20,432 nucleotides of DNA from Fusobacterium sp. (GCA_019416865.1 DXWL01000035.1:1-20432), one strand, 5' to 3'. Shown: positions 8,024 through 15,346, counted from the stretch's first letter. Notes: generated by a model from the letters alone, not told the origin. Program-made: numbers and translations.

Positions 8024-8065
8024 ATAAATAAAAGCTCTGTTGTTTTACAGTAAGGAGGTTAGTTT

Positions 8066-8860
8066 ATGGAACTGCAAAAACTGATTTATACAGTAGAAGA
8101 TGGTATTGGTATAGTTACAATGAATTATTTAAAAAATCTTAATGCAATTGATGAACAAATGGCTGATGAACTTATGTATGTAGTTGATGCAGCTGAAAAA
8201 GATCCAAATGTAAAAGTACTTGTTATAAAAAGTGCAGGAAAAGCATTTTCAGCAGGAGGAGATATTGGATATTTCTATAAATTAATTCAAGCTGGAGGAG
8301 AAGTTAATATGGACGGCTTGATTGCAAAAGTTGGTGTTGTGGCAGATGGAATGAAAAAAATGAGTAAAATTGTAATTACTTCTGTAGCTGGAGCAGCAGC
8401 TGGAGCAGGAGTGAGTCTTGCTCTCGGAGGAGATTTTATGATCTGTGCTGACAATGCTAAATTTATTCTTGCCTTTGTAAATTTAGGACTTGTTCCTGAT
8501 ACAGGTGCAACTTACCTGCTTTCTAAATCAATAGGAGTTTCTCGTACAATGGAACTTGCAGCAACAGGAAGACCTGTATCTGCAGAGGAAGCAAAAGAAC
8601 TTGGACTTGCTTATAAGGTTGTAGGTGTAGAAGAACTTGATGAAGCTGTTATGAAATTTGCTAAAAAAATAGCTTCTGGTCCTCTTATTTCTTATAAAAA
8701 TATTAAAAAACAGATTTATGATGCAAACTTCTATGATTATAAAAAATGGCTTGATGAAACTGAAATTCCTACACAAAGAGAGTGTGCTGCTTCAATGGAC
8801 TTCCAAGAAGGCTGCAAAGCATTTATGGAAAAAAGAAAAGCAGTTTTTAAAGGAAATTAG
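8066..8860 (+). CDS. Crotonase-family enoyl-CoA isomerase/hydratase (PaaG-like)
   Basis: A 264-residue protein of the enoyl-CoA hydratase/isomerase superfamily. The CoA-site oxyanion-hole segments are FSAGGDI (61-67) and GAAAGAGVSLALGGD (109-123). The first catalytic Glu of classical hydratases is replaced by Ser117, while Asp145 in PDTGAT (144-149) matches the catalytic Asp of PaaG/ECI-type isomerases. A double-bond isomerase acting on an acyl-CoA in the cytoplasm is therefore more likely than a plain crotonyl-CoA hydratase. AAGGAGG precedes the ATG. The two CoA-transferase subunits follow, so the cluster probably activates a short acid with acetyl-CoA or butyryl-CoA and rearranges it for fermentation. 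The substrate is not known. Confidence 0.8.
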   Translation: MELQKLIYTVEDGIGIVTMNYLKNLNAIDEQMADELMYVVDAAEKDPNVKVLVIKSAGKAFSAGGDIGYFYKLIQAGGEVNMDGLIAKVGVVADGMKKMSKIVITSVAGAAAGAGVSLALGGDFMICADNAKFILAFVNLGLVPDTGATYLLSKSIGVSRTMELAATGRPVSAEEAKELGLAYKVVGVEELDEAVMKFAKKIASGPLISYKNIKKQIYDANFYDYKKWLDETEIPTQRECAASMDFQEGCKAFMEKRKAVFKGN

Positions 8861-8915
8861 CTATTTATTTTTGACTTAACTTAATTTTATTCTAGCAGAG
8901 AAAGGTGGGATGAAA

Positions 8916-9635
8916 ATGTTATCAAAAGTATTTTCAATAGAAGAAATTCTTAAAAAGTTTCATGACGGACAAACAATAATGTTTGGTGATTGGCATGGGG
9001 AATTTGCAGCAGATGATATAATTGAAGGAATGTTGGAAAAAGGTGTTAAAGATATTCATGCTATAGCAGTATCAGCAGGAATGCCTGACCTTGGAGTAGG
9101 AAAACTTATAAATGCCAAAAGGGTAAAGAGTCTAATTACAACACATATAGGATTTAATCCTGTAGCAAGAGATCAGATGTTTGCAGGAGAGCTTGATATA
9201 GAATTTAGTCCTCAAGGAACATTTTCTGAAAGAATACGTTGTGGAGGTTATGGTCTTGGAGGATGTTTGACACCAACAGGACTTGGAACAGATGTTGAAG
9301 AAGGAAAACAAAAATTAACAATAAATGGTAAAGAATATCTTTTAGAGCTTCCATTAAGAGCAGATATAACTCTTATAAAAGCTACTAAAGCTGATAAAGC
9401 TGGAAATATATCTTTTAGAATGAATTCAAGAGCAATAAGTACAGAGATGGCTTTTGCGGGAGATATAGTTATAGTTGAAGCTGAAGAGATGGTTGAAGTT
9501 GGAGAATTAAAACCTAACGAAATTGATGTTCCGGCTCCATTAGTTGATATGATATATGTCAGAGAGGGAGAAGTTAGACATATGTGTCCTTACTGGCAAA
9601 AACTGAAGAAAAAAGCACAAGAAGGGGGTAGATAA
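8916..9635 (+). CDS. Class I CoA-transferase, alpha subunit (AtoD/CtfA-like)
   Basis: A 239-residue subunit of the family I CoA-transferases (3-oxoacid, acetoacetate and butyrate types). Signatures include DGQTIMFGDW near the N-terminus and the glycine-rich loop CGGYGLGGCLTPTGLGT in the middle, followed by VEEGKQ. An ATG six bases earlier (8910) is also in frame, but it lies directly against the GGTGGG ribosome binding site, so 8916 is preferred. The enzyme moves CoA from a donor such as acetyl-CoA to a carboxylic acid. With the beta subunit 2 nt downstream it forms a two-chain enzyme. Acetoacetate, butyrate or a branched or hydroxy acid are all possible substrates. Confidence 0.85.
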   Translation: MLSKVFSIEEILKKFHDGQTIMFGDWHGEFAADDIIEGMLEKGVKDIHAIAVSAGMPDLGVGKLINAKRVKSLITTHIGFNPVARDQMFAGELDIEFSPQGTFSERIRCGGYGLGGCLTPTGLGTDVEEGKQKLTINGKEYLLELPLRADITLIKATKADKAGNISFRMNSRAISTEMAFAGDIVIVEAEEMVEVGELKPNEIDVPAPLVDMIYVREGEVRHMCPYWQKLKKKAQEGGR

Positions 9636-9637
9636 TA

Positions 9638-10297
9638 ATGGCTGAATTAAAAGGAAAGGCATTGATTGCTTCTCGTTGTGCAAAATTTTTTAAAGATGGT
9701 GATTTTGTAAATTTAGGAATTGGTGTTCCTTTAATGTGTGTTAACTATCTTCCAGAAGGTGTGGATTTATGGCTTGAAGCTGAAATTGGAACTGTTGGAA
9801 GTGGTCCGTCTCCTAGTTGGGACGATGCTGATATTGATACAATAGATGCTGGTGGTATGCCTGCTTCTCTAATTCCAGGAGGAAGTGTCCATGACCATAC
9901 TACAAGCTTTGGATTTATTCGTGGAGGTCATATAGATATAGCAGTTCTTGGAACACTTCAAGTAGATGAAGAGGGAAATATTGCCAACTGGACAATACCA
10001 GGAAAATTAGTTCCAGGTATGGGTGGAGCAATGGATCTGTGTTCAGGTGTTAAGCGTATAATTGTTGCAACTGAACATTGTGAAAAAAATGGTTCATCAA
10101 AAATTCTTAAGAAGTGTACTCTTCCTTTGACAGGAAAAAAATGTGTAACAGATATTGTAACAGAGAGATGTTATTTTAAAGTTACTCCAGAGGGACTTGT
10201 GCTTAAAGAGATAGCACCTGGATATACAGTAGAGGATATTTTAGCTGCAACTGAAGCAGATGTAATAGTTCCTGATGAAATAGGAGTTATGGAATAG
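9638..10297 (+). CDS. Class I CoA-transferase, beta subunit (AtoA/CtfB-like)
   Basis: A 219-residue partner of the preceding subunit. It has the family's NLGIGVP (25-31), HDHTTSFGFIRGGHIDIAVLG and NIANWTIPGKLVPGMGGAMDL stretches, all in CtfB/AtoA order. The catalytic glutamate is probably Glu49. The usual S-E-N-G motif around it reads A-E-I-G here, a departure that suggests altered specificity. The start is 2 nt after the alpha-subunit stop, with GGGGG as ribosome binding site, so translation is probably coupled. A strong bidirectional terminator ends the transcript. Confidence 0.85.
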   Translation: MAELKGKALIASRCAKFFKDGDFVNLGIGVPLMCVNYLPEGVDLWLEAEIGTVGSGPSPSWDDADIDTIDAGGMPASLIPGGSVHDHTTSFGFIRGGHIDIAVLGTLQVDEEGNIANWTIPGKLVPGMGGAMDLCSGVKRIIVATEHCEKNGSSKILKKCTLPLTGKKCVTDIVTERCYFKVTPEGLVLKEIAPGYTVEDILAATEADVIVPDEIGVME

Positions 10298-10310
10298 ATT
10301 AAATTTTAAA

Positions 10311-10349
10311 TAAAAAAGGAGCAGATTCAGTCTGCTCCTAATTTTTTAT
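10311..10349. terminator. Bidirectional intrinsic terminator
   Basis: AGGAGCAGA (10317-10325) pairs perfectly over 9 bp with TCTGCTCCT (10331-10339), with loop TTCAG. T runs follow on both strands (10342-10347 plus, 10312-10317 as A). It serves the CoA-transferase operon and the convergent DUF368 gene, whose stop codon lies in the T tract. Confidence 0.9.
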
Positions 10350-11086
10350 AAATTTATAAAAAGCTGGATAAGTGAAGCAATTATAATTCCAAGAATAAAG
10401 AAAAGAGTAATGCTTCTATGATTTTTTAAGCAGTAATTTATTACTTTTGTAAATCCTATAGCTCCAAATCCCATTCCTATTGCAAGATATATCATAGGAA
10501 CGATATTAAAATTATTTATATACGAAAGAATATTCTGATATTCTCCTAAAATAAGAAGAAGGAATGAGCCTGAAATTCCTGGTATTATCATAGCCCCTAT
10601 TGCAATAAATCCACAGAAAGCAAGTTTTATATAATATGATGTAGAAAAAACTGTTCTTATATTTTCTGTATCAGCAGGACCTCCTGATATTTTAATAGTA
10701 AGATAAGTGAAAATCATTATAGAAACAAATCCCAAGATAAAAAACAGGATATTTTTTTTGTCAGAATATTTTTCCCCTTTAACAATCAAAGGAATTGAAG
10801 GAAGAATAAGTATAATAAAGGCTATCTTTGTCTGTACAGGATAATGTGCAAAAAGAAATTCGATAACTCTTGCAAAAACTAAAATTCCTATAATAGCTCC
10901 AAGTCCTATTTGAATAAGAAATTTTGCATACTCTATTTTTTTATCTTTTGGAGCTGTAAGAAATTCAGCAATAGCTTCCATAAGTTTATCATAAATTCCA
11001 AAAACAACTGCCAGAGTTCCCCCTGAAACACCGGGAATAATATTCGCTACACCTATTCCCATACCTTTTAAAAAATTTTTAAACAT
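10346..11086 (-). CDS. DUF368 / PopT-like polyprenyl-phosphate transporter
   Basis: A 246-residue integral membrane protein with about eight hydrophobic segments. The two halves each carry a related motif, IIPGVSGGT (17-24 region) and IIPGISGSF (167-175), the hallmark of the DUF368 inverted-repeat fold. Members called PopT recycle undecaprenyl phosphate across the cytoplasmic membrane for cell-wall and LPS synthesis. That role is inferred by family. The ATG is preceded by GGAGGA. It stands alone on the minus strand between convergent and divergent neighbours. Confidence 0.85.
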   Translation of the reverse strand: MFKNFLKGMGIGVANIIPGVSGGTLAVVFGIYDKLMEAIAEFLTAPKDKKIEYAKFLIQIGLGAIIGILVFARVIEFLFAHYPVQTKIAFIILILPSIPLIVKGEKYSDKKNILFFILGFVSIMIFTYLTIKISGGPADTENIRTVFSTSYYIKLAFCGFIAIGAMIIPGISGSFLLLILGEYQNILSYINNFNIVPMIYLAIGMGFGAIGFTKVINYCLKNHRSITLFFILGIIIASLIQLFINL

Positions 11087-11323
11087 CTGTAGTCCTCCAT
11101 ATTTATTTTTTGCTATGAAATGTATTTTATCACAGAAAAGTTAAAATTAGAATAAAAAATAAAAATATTAAAATAATATTGTATTGGAACAAAGATGACA
11201 AAAAAAGTATCTTTTCATATTGTTTATTAAAAAAATAAAGAATATCTAGTAATAAAAAATTTATGATGATATAATTTAAATGTAAAGAAATAGAATTTAA
11301 GAAATAAAAATGGAGGATGTAAA
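11087..11323. promoter_or_regulatory. Divergent promoter region, DUF368 gene and dehydrogenase gene
   Basis: For the plus strand TATAAT (11270-11275) has TG one base upstream (11267-11268), an extended -10, with no good -35, about 48 nt before the dehydrogenase start. For the minus strand TGATAAAAT (about 11127-11135) is a possible extended -10 for DUF368. The rest is AT-rich spacer with nothing recognisable. Confidence 0.55.
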
Positions 11324-12322
11324 ATGGAAGCTAAAAAAGTATTATTTTATGATATTAAATCATATGATAAAGAATTATTTAAAAAATTCGGAAAAGAATA
11401 TAATATAGAAATGAAGTTTTTAAAAGGAAAATTAAATGAAGAGAGTGCAGATCTTACAAAAGGATATGAAATTGTGTGTGCCTTTGCAAACGATACTATA
11501 AATAAAGAAGTAATTGATATTTTAGCAGAAAATGGAGTTAAGCTTTTAGCTATGAGATGTGCCGGATACAATAATATCTCTCTTAAAGATATACAGGGAA
11601 GATTCAAAGTTGTAAGAGTTCCTGCTTATTCTCCATATTCAATAGCTGAATATACAATGGGAATGATTTTAGCACTTAACAGAAAAATTCACAAAGCATA
11701 TGTTCGTACAAGAGAGGGAAATTTTTCAATCAGTGGACTTATGGGATTTGATTTAAATGAAAAAACAGCAGGGATAATTGGAGCAGGTAAAATTGCTCAA
11801 ATTCTTATAAAAATATTAAAAGGTTTTGGAATGAGAGTAATTGCTTATGACCCATATCCAAATTATGAAAAAGCTAAAGAGCTTGGATTTGAGTTTGTAG
11901 ATTTAGATACTCTTTACAAAGAATCTGATATTATATCTTTAAACTGCCCTCTTACAAAAGAAACTCAATATATAATAAACAGAAATTCTATGTCTAAGAT
12001 GAAAGATGGAGTTATGATTGTAAATACAGGAAGAGGAATGCTTATAGATTCTGCTGATTTAATTGAAGCGTTGAAAGATAAAAAAGTAGGAGCTGCTGCA
12101 CTTGATGTATATGAAGAGGAAGCAGAATATTTCTTTGAGGATTTGTCAGATAAGGTAATAGAAGATGATATTCTTGGAAGGCTTCTTTCTTTCCATAATG
12201 TACTTATTACATCTCACCAAGCTTACTTTACCCAAGAAGCTGTTGAAGCAATTACAAAAACTACACTTGATAATATTCAAGATTTTATTGATGGAAAAGA
12301 ACTTATCAATGAAGTAAAATAA
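11324..12322 (+). CDS. ldhA: D-lactate dehydrogenase-like D-2-hydroxyacid dehydrogenase
   Basis: A 332-residue NAD-dependent D-2-hydroxyacid dehydrogenase. The Rossmann motif GAGKIA is at 153-158, with Asp176 as the NAD-selecting acid. The catalytic triad is Arg237 (NTGRG), the Glu of LDVYEEE (about 264) and His298 (TSHQAYFT). Length and the LDVYEEE...F.D.S pattern with the ITSHQAYFT end fit fermentative D-lactate dehydrogenase, which reduces pyruvate to D-lactate. Other 2-ketoacids cannot be excluded. The start has GGAGGA upstream. It is a single-gene transcript that runs into a long palindrome with a T tract. Confidence 0.88.
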   Translation: MEAKKVLFYDIKSYDKELFKKFGKEYNIEMKFLKGKLNEESADLTKGYEIVCAFANDTINKEVIDILAENGVKLLAMRCAGYNNISLKDIQGRFKVVRVPAYSPYSIAEYTMGMILALNRKIHKAYVRTREGNFSISGLMGFDLNEKTAGIIGAGKIAQILIKILKGFGMRVIAYDPYPNYEKAKELGFEFVDLDTLYKESDIISLNCPLTKETQYIINRNSMSKMKDGVMIVNTGRGMLIDSADLIEALKDKKVGAAALDVYEEEAEYFFEDLSDKVIEDDILGRLLSFHNVLITSHQAYFTQEAVEAITKTTLDNIQDFIDGKELINEVK

Positions 12323-12540
12323 CAAAAAATAAGGGGATATTGCAAATTTGTAAAAAGTAAAATTCTCTAAGAAAAAATAGTTTCTATTTATATTGCTCAC
12401 AGAAAGAAAATTCGAAACTCACTTCGTTCAGACAGTCTAATTTTCAGTATTCTGTTTCGCTGCATAAATTATGAAACAATTTTTAATATCGAGAATTTTA
12501 TTTCTACAATTTTAGAAATACAACAGCCCCGTTTTTTTTT
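12323..12540. repeat. ~200-bp imperfect palindrome (MITE-like or long hairpin)
   Basis: The outer ends AAGGGG (12331-12336) and CCCCG (12527-12531) pair and carry A/T runs outside. Inside, TAAAATTCTC (12358-12367) faces GAGAATTTTA (12491-12500), AAAAATAGTTTC (12373-12384) faces GAAACAATTTTT (12473-12484, 11 of 12), and GAAAATT (12406-12412) faces AATTTTC (12439-12445) around a 26-nt loop. The arms keep register over about 100 nt each, with small indels. It fills almost the whole gap between ldhA and the nhaC stop, and the T run at 12532-12541 could make it a terminator for ldhA. Confidence 0.7.
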
Positions 12541-13997
12541 TATTTATGGAAAACATTTATCATTGCAACAAGTGTTTTCTTGAAGTTAAACTTTTTTTCT
12601 ACATCACCATTAAGATATTTAATAGTAAATCCTGTATAACCATAAATTATAGAAATAATAGGATTAATTAGATTCAAGAAACAATAAGGAACATATACCC
12701 AAGGAGCAATTCCAAGAGCTGCGATCATATAAGCACCACAGCTGTTCCATGGAAACAGAGGTGATGTAAGTGTTCCTGAATCTTCAAGAACTCTTGAAAG
12801 AGTTACTGGATGAAGATTTCTTTTTGCATAGGCATCTTTAAAGATTCTTCCAGTAATAACGATTGAAAGATATTGTTCAGCAGCCAATGCATTTGATGCA
12901 ATAGCAGTAAGTACTGTTGCAAGAACAAGGCTTCCTGTAGATTTTGCAAGACTTAAAATTTTATTTGCCACAGCATTAAGCATTCCAGCTTTCTCCATTA
13001 CTCCTCCAAAGAAAAGAGCACAGATAATAAGAGATACTGTCCACATCATGCTGTTCATTCCACCTTTTGTAAGAAGTTCATCAACAACAGGGTTTCCTGA
13101 ATTTGAAACATATCCTTTTTGAAGAACTGTAACAAATTGTGAAAGAGAAACTTTTTGAAGAACCATTGCTGGAATAAGTCCAATAAGGCTTCCACAGAAA
13201 AGTCCTGGAATAGCAGGAACTTTTTTTACTACTAAAGTAATTGTGATTACAGGTACAATGAAAAGTATAGGACTTATATAAAACTCATTCTGCAAAGTAT
13301 TAAGTATTGAATTAAGTGAAGCTGTATCAATATCAGCCCCTGCATATCTGCTTCCGATAATGCAGAAAAGAGTCATAGTTATAATAAAACTTGGGATAGT
13401 TGTTCCAAGCATAGCTCTTATATGATCAAAAAGATTTGAACCTGCCATTGCAGGAGCAAGATTTGTTGTATCAGAAAGAGGAGAAAGTTTATCTCCCATA
13501 TATGCTCCTGAAATTATAGCTCCTGCTGTTATTTGAGGAGGGATTCCAAGCCCTGCTCCAACTCCCATAAGAGCTATTCCAACTGTTGCAGCAGTACTCC
13601 AAGAACTTCCAGTAGCAAGAGCAACTATAAGAGCAAGAATAAGTGCAGCAGGAAGAAATATTCCTGGAGATATTATTTTAAGTCCATAGAAAATCATAGT
13701 TGGAACAACACCTGAAATAATCCAGCTTCCTACAACCATTCCTATAATAAGGAGAATAATTGCAGCTTCCATAGATGACTTTATAGTATTTAAGATTCCT
13801 TCAAGAATAGAATCCCATTTATATTTTAAACAGAACATTGCAACACAAGCTGCTAACATTCCTGAAATCATAATTGGAATATGGGGGTCAGCGTTGGTGT
13901 ACCTTATGGTGTATGTAAGAGAACATACTAAAAATACTAATGGTATAAATGCGTGTATAAATTTTGTTTCTCTGACATTTTCTGTTTTTTGTTTCAT
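12540..13997 (-). CDS. nhaC: NhaC-family Na+/H+ antiporter
   Basis: A 485-residue polytopic membrane protein with about 11-12 helices. The family signature MGDKLSPLSDTTNLAPAMAG is at 167-186, with a second polar break GSSWSTAATVG (130-140) and NALAAEQYLS in the C-terminal half. Families of this type exchange Na+ for H+, or act as malate/lactate or amino-acid antiporters (MleN, LysW, MetT), so the coupled substrate is not certain. AAGGAGG precedes the ATG. The gene is alone and read from a strong promoter through a structured leader with an intrinsic terminator, suggesting control by premature termination. Its stop codon touches the palindrome downstream. Confidence 0.88.
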   Translation of the reverse strand: MKQKTENVRETKFIHAFIPLVFLVCSLTYTIRYTNADPHIPIMISGMLAACVAMFCLKYKWDSILEGILNTIKSSMEAAIILLIIGMVVGSWIISGVVPTMIFYGLKIISPGIFLPAALILALIVALATGSSWSTAATVGIALMGVGAGLGIPPQITAGAIISGAYMGDKLSPLSDTTNLAPAMAGSNLFDHIRAMLGTTIPSFIITMTLFCIIGSRYAGADIDTASLNSILNTLQNEFYISPILFIVPVITITLVVKKVPAIPGLFCGSLIGLIPAMVLQKVSLSQFVTVLQKGYVSNSGNPVVDELLTKGGMNSMMWTVSLIICALFFGGVMEKAGMLNAVANKILSLAKSTGSLVLATVLTAIASNALAAEQYLSIVITGRIFKDAYAKRNLHPVTLSRVLEDSGTLTSPLFPWNSCGAYMIAALGIAPWVYVPYCFLNLINPIISIIYGYTGFTIKYLNGDVEKKFNFKKTLVAMINVFHK

Positions 13998-14109
13998 AAG
14001 ATAACCTCCTTAATCTCTAGAATATAATTCTTTGAATTAAATTCTAAATATCACCCCTTCAAATTTTTTTATTTTAATATTTTATTATAGTAAACAAATT
14101 TAAAATTTA
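13998..14109 (-). other. nhaC leader downstream of the terminator hairpin
   Basis: About 110 nt of AT-rich leader between the terminator and the nhaC start. The only clear element is AAGGAGG (about 14006-14012), placed for the ATG at 13997. Confidence 0.6.
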
Positions 14110-14143
14110 ATAAATAAAAAACGCCATGAAGCTTCATGGCGTT
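14110..14143 (-). terminator. Intrinsic terminator/attenuator in the nhaC leader
   Basis: AACGCCATGAAG / CTTCATGGCGTT is a perfect 24-bp palindrome (14120-14143). Only the minus strand continues into T-rich sequence (TTTTTTATTTATT), so it terminates leftward transcription, upstream of the nhaC coding region. That position marks it as an attenuator. Confidence 0.85.
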
Positions 14144-14159
14144 ATATAGACTAAATCTA

Positions 14160-14292
14160 TCTAAGACCCCAGCCCCCTCGTGAAAAATGTGTTACGAGGT
14201 TAGCATGAATAAAAAATTTACTCATATAATGGGTCCCCCGCTTTTTTATTAAGTATAATATTTAAATTATATAATAAAACTAAGCGATTTCT
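14160..14292 (-). ncRNA. Structured nhaC leader RNA, ydaO/yuaA (c-di-AMP riboswitch)-like
   Basis: On the minus strand the leader contains, in order, ATCGCTTA (14281-14288), an AT-rich hairpin, AGCGGGGGACCCA (14230-14242) and GCTAACCTCGTAA (14192-14204). From memory of the B. subtilis ydaO RNA these three words occur there in the same order. Stems visible here: CGCTT with AAGCG; GACCC (14231-14235) with GGGTC (14165-14169); ATGAGTAAA with TTTATTCAT; and CCTCGT (14194-14199) with ACGAGG (14176-14181). The middle part of ydaO (the GGGGUGAAU and CCCGAACCCGUCAG segments) is replaced by one short hairpin, so this is either a shortened variant, a decayed copy or a different class. A terminator follows at once. 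Confidence 0.5.
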
Positions 14293-14311
14293 ATTCGTTG
14301 TTTATGGATAC

Positions 14312-14339
14312 ATTATAGTATAAAAAAAAAATAAGTCAA
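14312..14339 (-). promoter_or_regulatory. Promoter of nhaC
   Basis: On the minus strand TTGACT (14334-14339), a 16-nt spacer and TATAAT (14312-14317). The transcript would begin near 14305, just before the structured leader, giving a 5' leader of about 308 nt. Confidence 0.75.
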
Positions 14340-14421
14340 TACTAAATTTTTGGAAAAAATTTAAAAAATATTAAAGTCTTTAAAATTAAACAATTTAATA
14401 TTAAAATAAAATTTTTCTAAA
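14340..14421. other. AT-rich spacer after the HIT gene
   Basis: About 80 nt of very AT-rich DNA past the HIT gene stop and before the nhaC promoter. No strong terminator for the rpiB-HIT transcript is visible, so read-through into the nhaC leader is possible. Confidence 0.5.
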
Positions 14422-14760
14422 TTAAACTAATGCTCCTAATTTTTCTCCTCCAAGAAGATGGAAGTGGATATGGAATACCTCTTGTCCTCCATATTCATTG
14501 CAGTTTGCTATAACTCTATATCCCTCTTCTGCAATTCCAAGTTCCTGTGCAATTTTTCCTATTGCAAGATAAACTTCTCCAATAAGTTCTTTATCTTCAG
14601 GTTTGATATCATTGATTGTAGCTATTTCTTTTTTAGGTACTACAAGAATATGTATAGGAGCCTGAGGATTTATATCTTTAAAAGCTATAACTTTATCATT
14701 TTCAAAAACAATATCTGAGGGTATCTCTCTATTGATTATTTTTGTAAAAATAGTTGCCAT
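14422..14760 (-). CDS. HIT-family nucleotide-binding hydrolase (HINT-like)
   Basis: A 112-residue protein with the histidine triad HIHFHLL (His97, His99, His101) and the N-terminal pattern IFTKIINREIPSDIVFENDKV typical of HINT/PKCI-type HIT proteins. These hydrolyse AMP linked to lysine or other amines (purine phosphoramidates) in the cytoplasm. The length is normal. It starts 28 nt after rpiB with GGAG-type ribosome binding and is probably cotranscribed. Confidence 0.92.
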   Translation of the reverse strand: MATIFTKIINREIPSDIVFENDKVIAFKDINPQAPIHILVVPKKEIATINDIKPEDKELIGEVYLAIGKIAQELGIAEEGYRVIANCNEYGGQEVFHIHFHLLGGEKLGALV

Positions 14761-14788
14761 AACAATTTCCTCCGTTTTTATCTAAAAA

Positions 14789-15217
14789 TTAGTCTTCAAG
14801 CATAGCTATTCTTTCTGAGTGTCTTCCTCCTTGGAATTCTCCTTCAAGAAAAGCATCAACTATTTCAAGAGCAAGAACATCACCTATCATTCTTGCACCC
14901 ATAGCAAGTACATTTGCATTATTATGTTCTTTAGTAAGTCTTGCCATTGTTGTGTTCATACAAAGAGCTGCTCTTACACCTTTTACTTTGTTTGCAGCAA
15001 TAGAGATTCCTATTCCTGTTCCACATATAACAATTCCAAGGTCAGCTTCTTTATCAGCAACAGCATGTCCAACAGCTTTTCCATAAACTGGATAGTTTAC
15101 AGATTCAGTTGAATGACATCCTAAGTCCATAACTTCTATTCCTTTTCCTTCAAGATGTTTTTTTACTTTTTCTTTTAATTCATAACCACCATGGTCGCAA
15201 CCTAAAGCTATTTTCAT
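14789..15217 (-). CDS. rpiB: Ribose 5-phosphate isomerase B
   Basis: A 142-residue protein of the RpiB/LacAB family, with CDHGG (7-11), the catalytic Cys65 in CGTGIGISIAANK and HNNANVL (98-104). It interconverts ribose 5-phosphate and ribulose 5-phosphate in the pentose phosphate pathway. LacA/LacB-like allose or galactose isomerases are the alternative. The start at 15215-15217 is chosen because AAGGAG (15224-15229) lies 6 nt before it and the protein then begins MKIALGCDHGG as in homologues. An upstream in-frame ATG at 15250 would add 11 unconserved residues. A palindrome-rich gap separates it from slyD upstream. Confidence 0.92.
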   Translation of the reverse strand: MKIALGCDHGGYELKEKVKKHLEGKGIEVMDLGCHSTESVNYPVYGKAVGHAVADKEADLGIVICGTGIGISIAANKVKGVRAALCMNTTMARLTKEHNNANVLAMGARMIGDVLALEIVDAFLEGEFQGGRHSERIAMLED

Positions 15218-15248
15218 TTTATACTCCTTCATTAAATTTTTATGGAAC

Positions 15249-15340
15249 AAACTGAAAATTTAATAAATAAAATTTTCCAGTTCGTCGGCTCTACTAGTCA
15301 TTGAGAACTCTGACGAGTTCTCAGCCTCCTGTATCGGCGA
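15249..15340. repeat. Palindromic intergenic element between slyD and rpiB
   Basis: Two hairpins in tandem. TGAGAACTC (15302-15310) pairs perfectly with GAGTTCTCA (15315-15323) around TGAC. ACTGAAAATTT (15251-15261) pairs, with one bulge, with AAATTTTCCAGT (about 15270-15281). Flanking CGTCGGC and GCCGATAC segments can extend the first imperfectly. There is no clean T tract, so it may be a REP-like repeat or an RNA processing site rather than a terminator. Confidence 0.55.
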
Positions 15341-15346
15341 TATTTT

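Larger units (their letters stand above)
7670..8065. other. 396-nt intergenic region between rpsT and the crotonase gene
   Basis: It holds the rpsT terminator, a consensus promoter and a long AT-rich leader with repeats and one GC-containing hairpin, each listed separately. I see no convincing small ORF with a ribosome binding site and no tRNA. Confidence 0.7.

Noticed and set aside
14160..14242. T-box, lysine or SAM riboswitch on nhaC
   Set aside because: No AGGGTGGNACCGCG element, no lysine-box core and no S-box GATGAAACCCGGCAACC-like sequence could be found in the leader.
15218..15250. Eleven extra N-terminal residues on RpiB from an upstream ATG
   Set aside because: They are not part of the family, and AAGGAG is placed for the internal ATG, after which the conserved MKIALGCDHGG begins.
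15249..15283. Clean intrinsic terminator for slyD
   Set aside because: The hairpin has a bulge and is not followed by a T tract on the minus strand. Read-through to rpiB remains possible.
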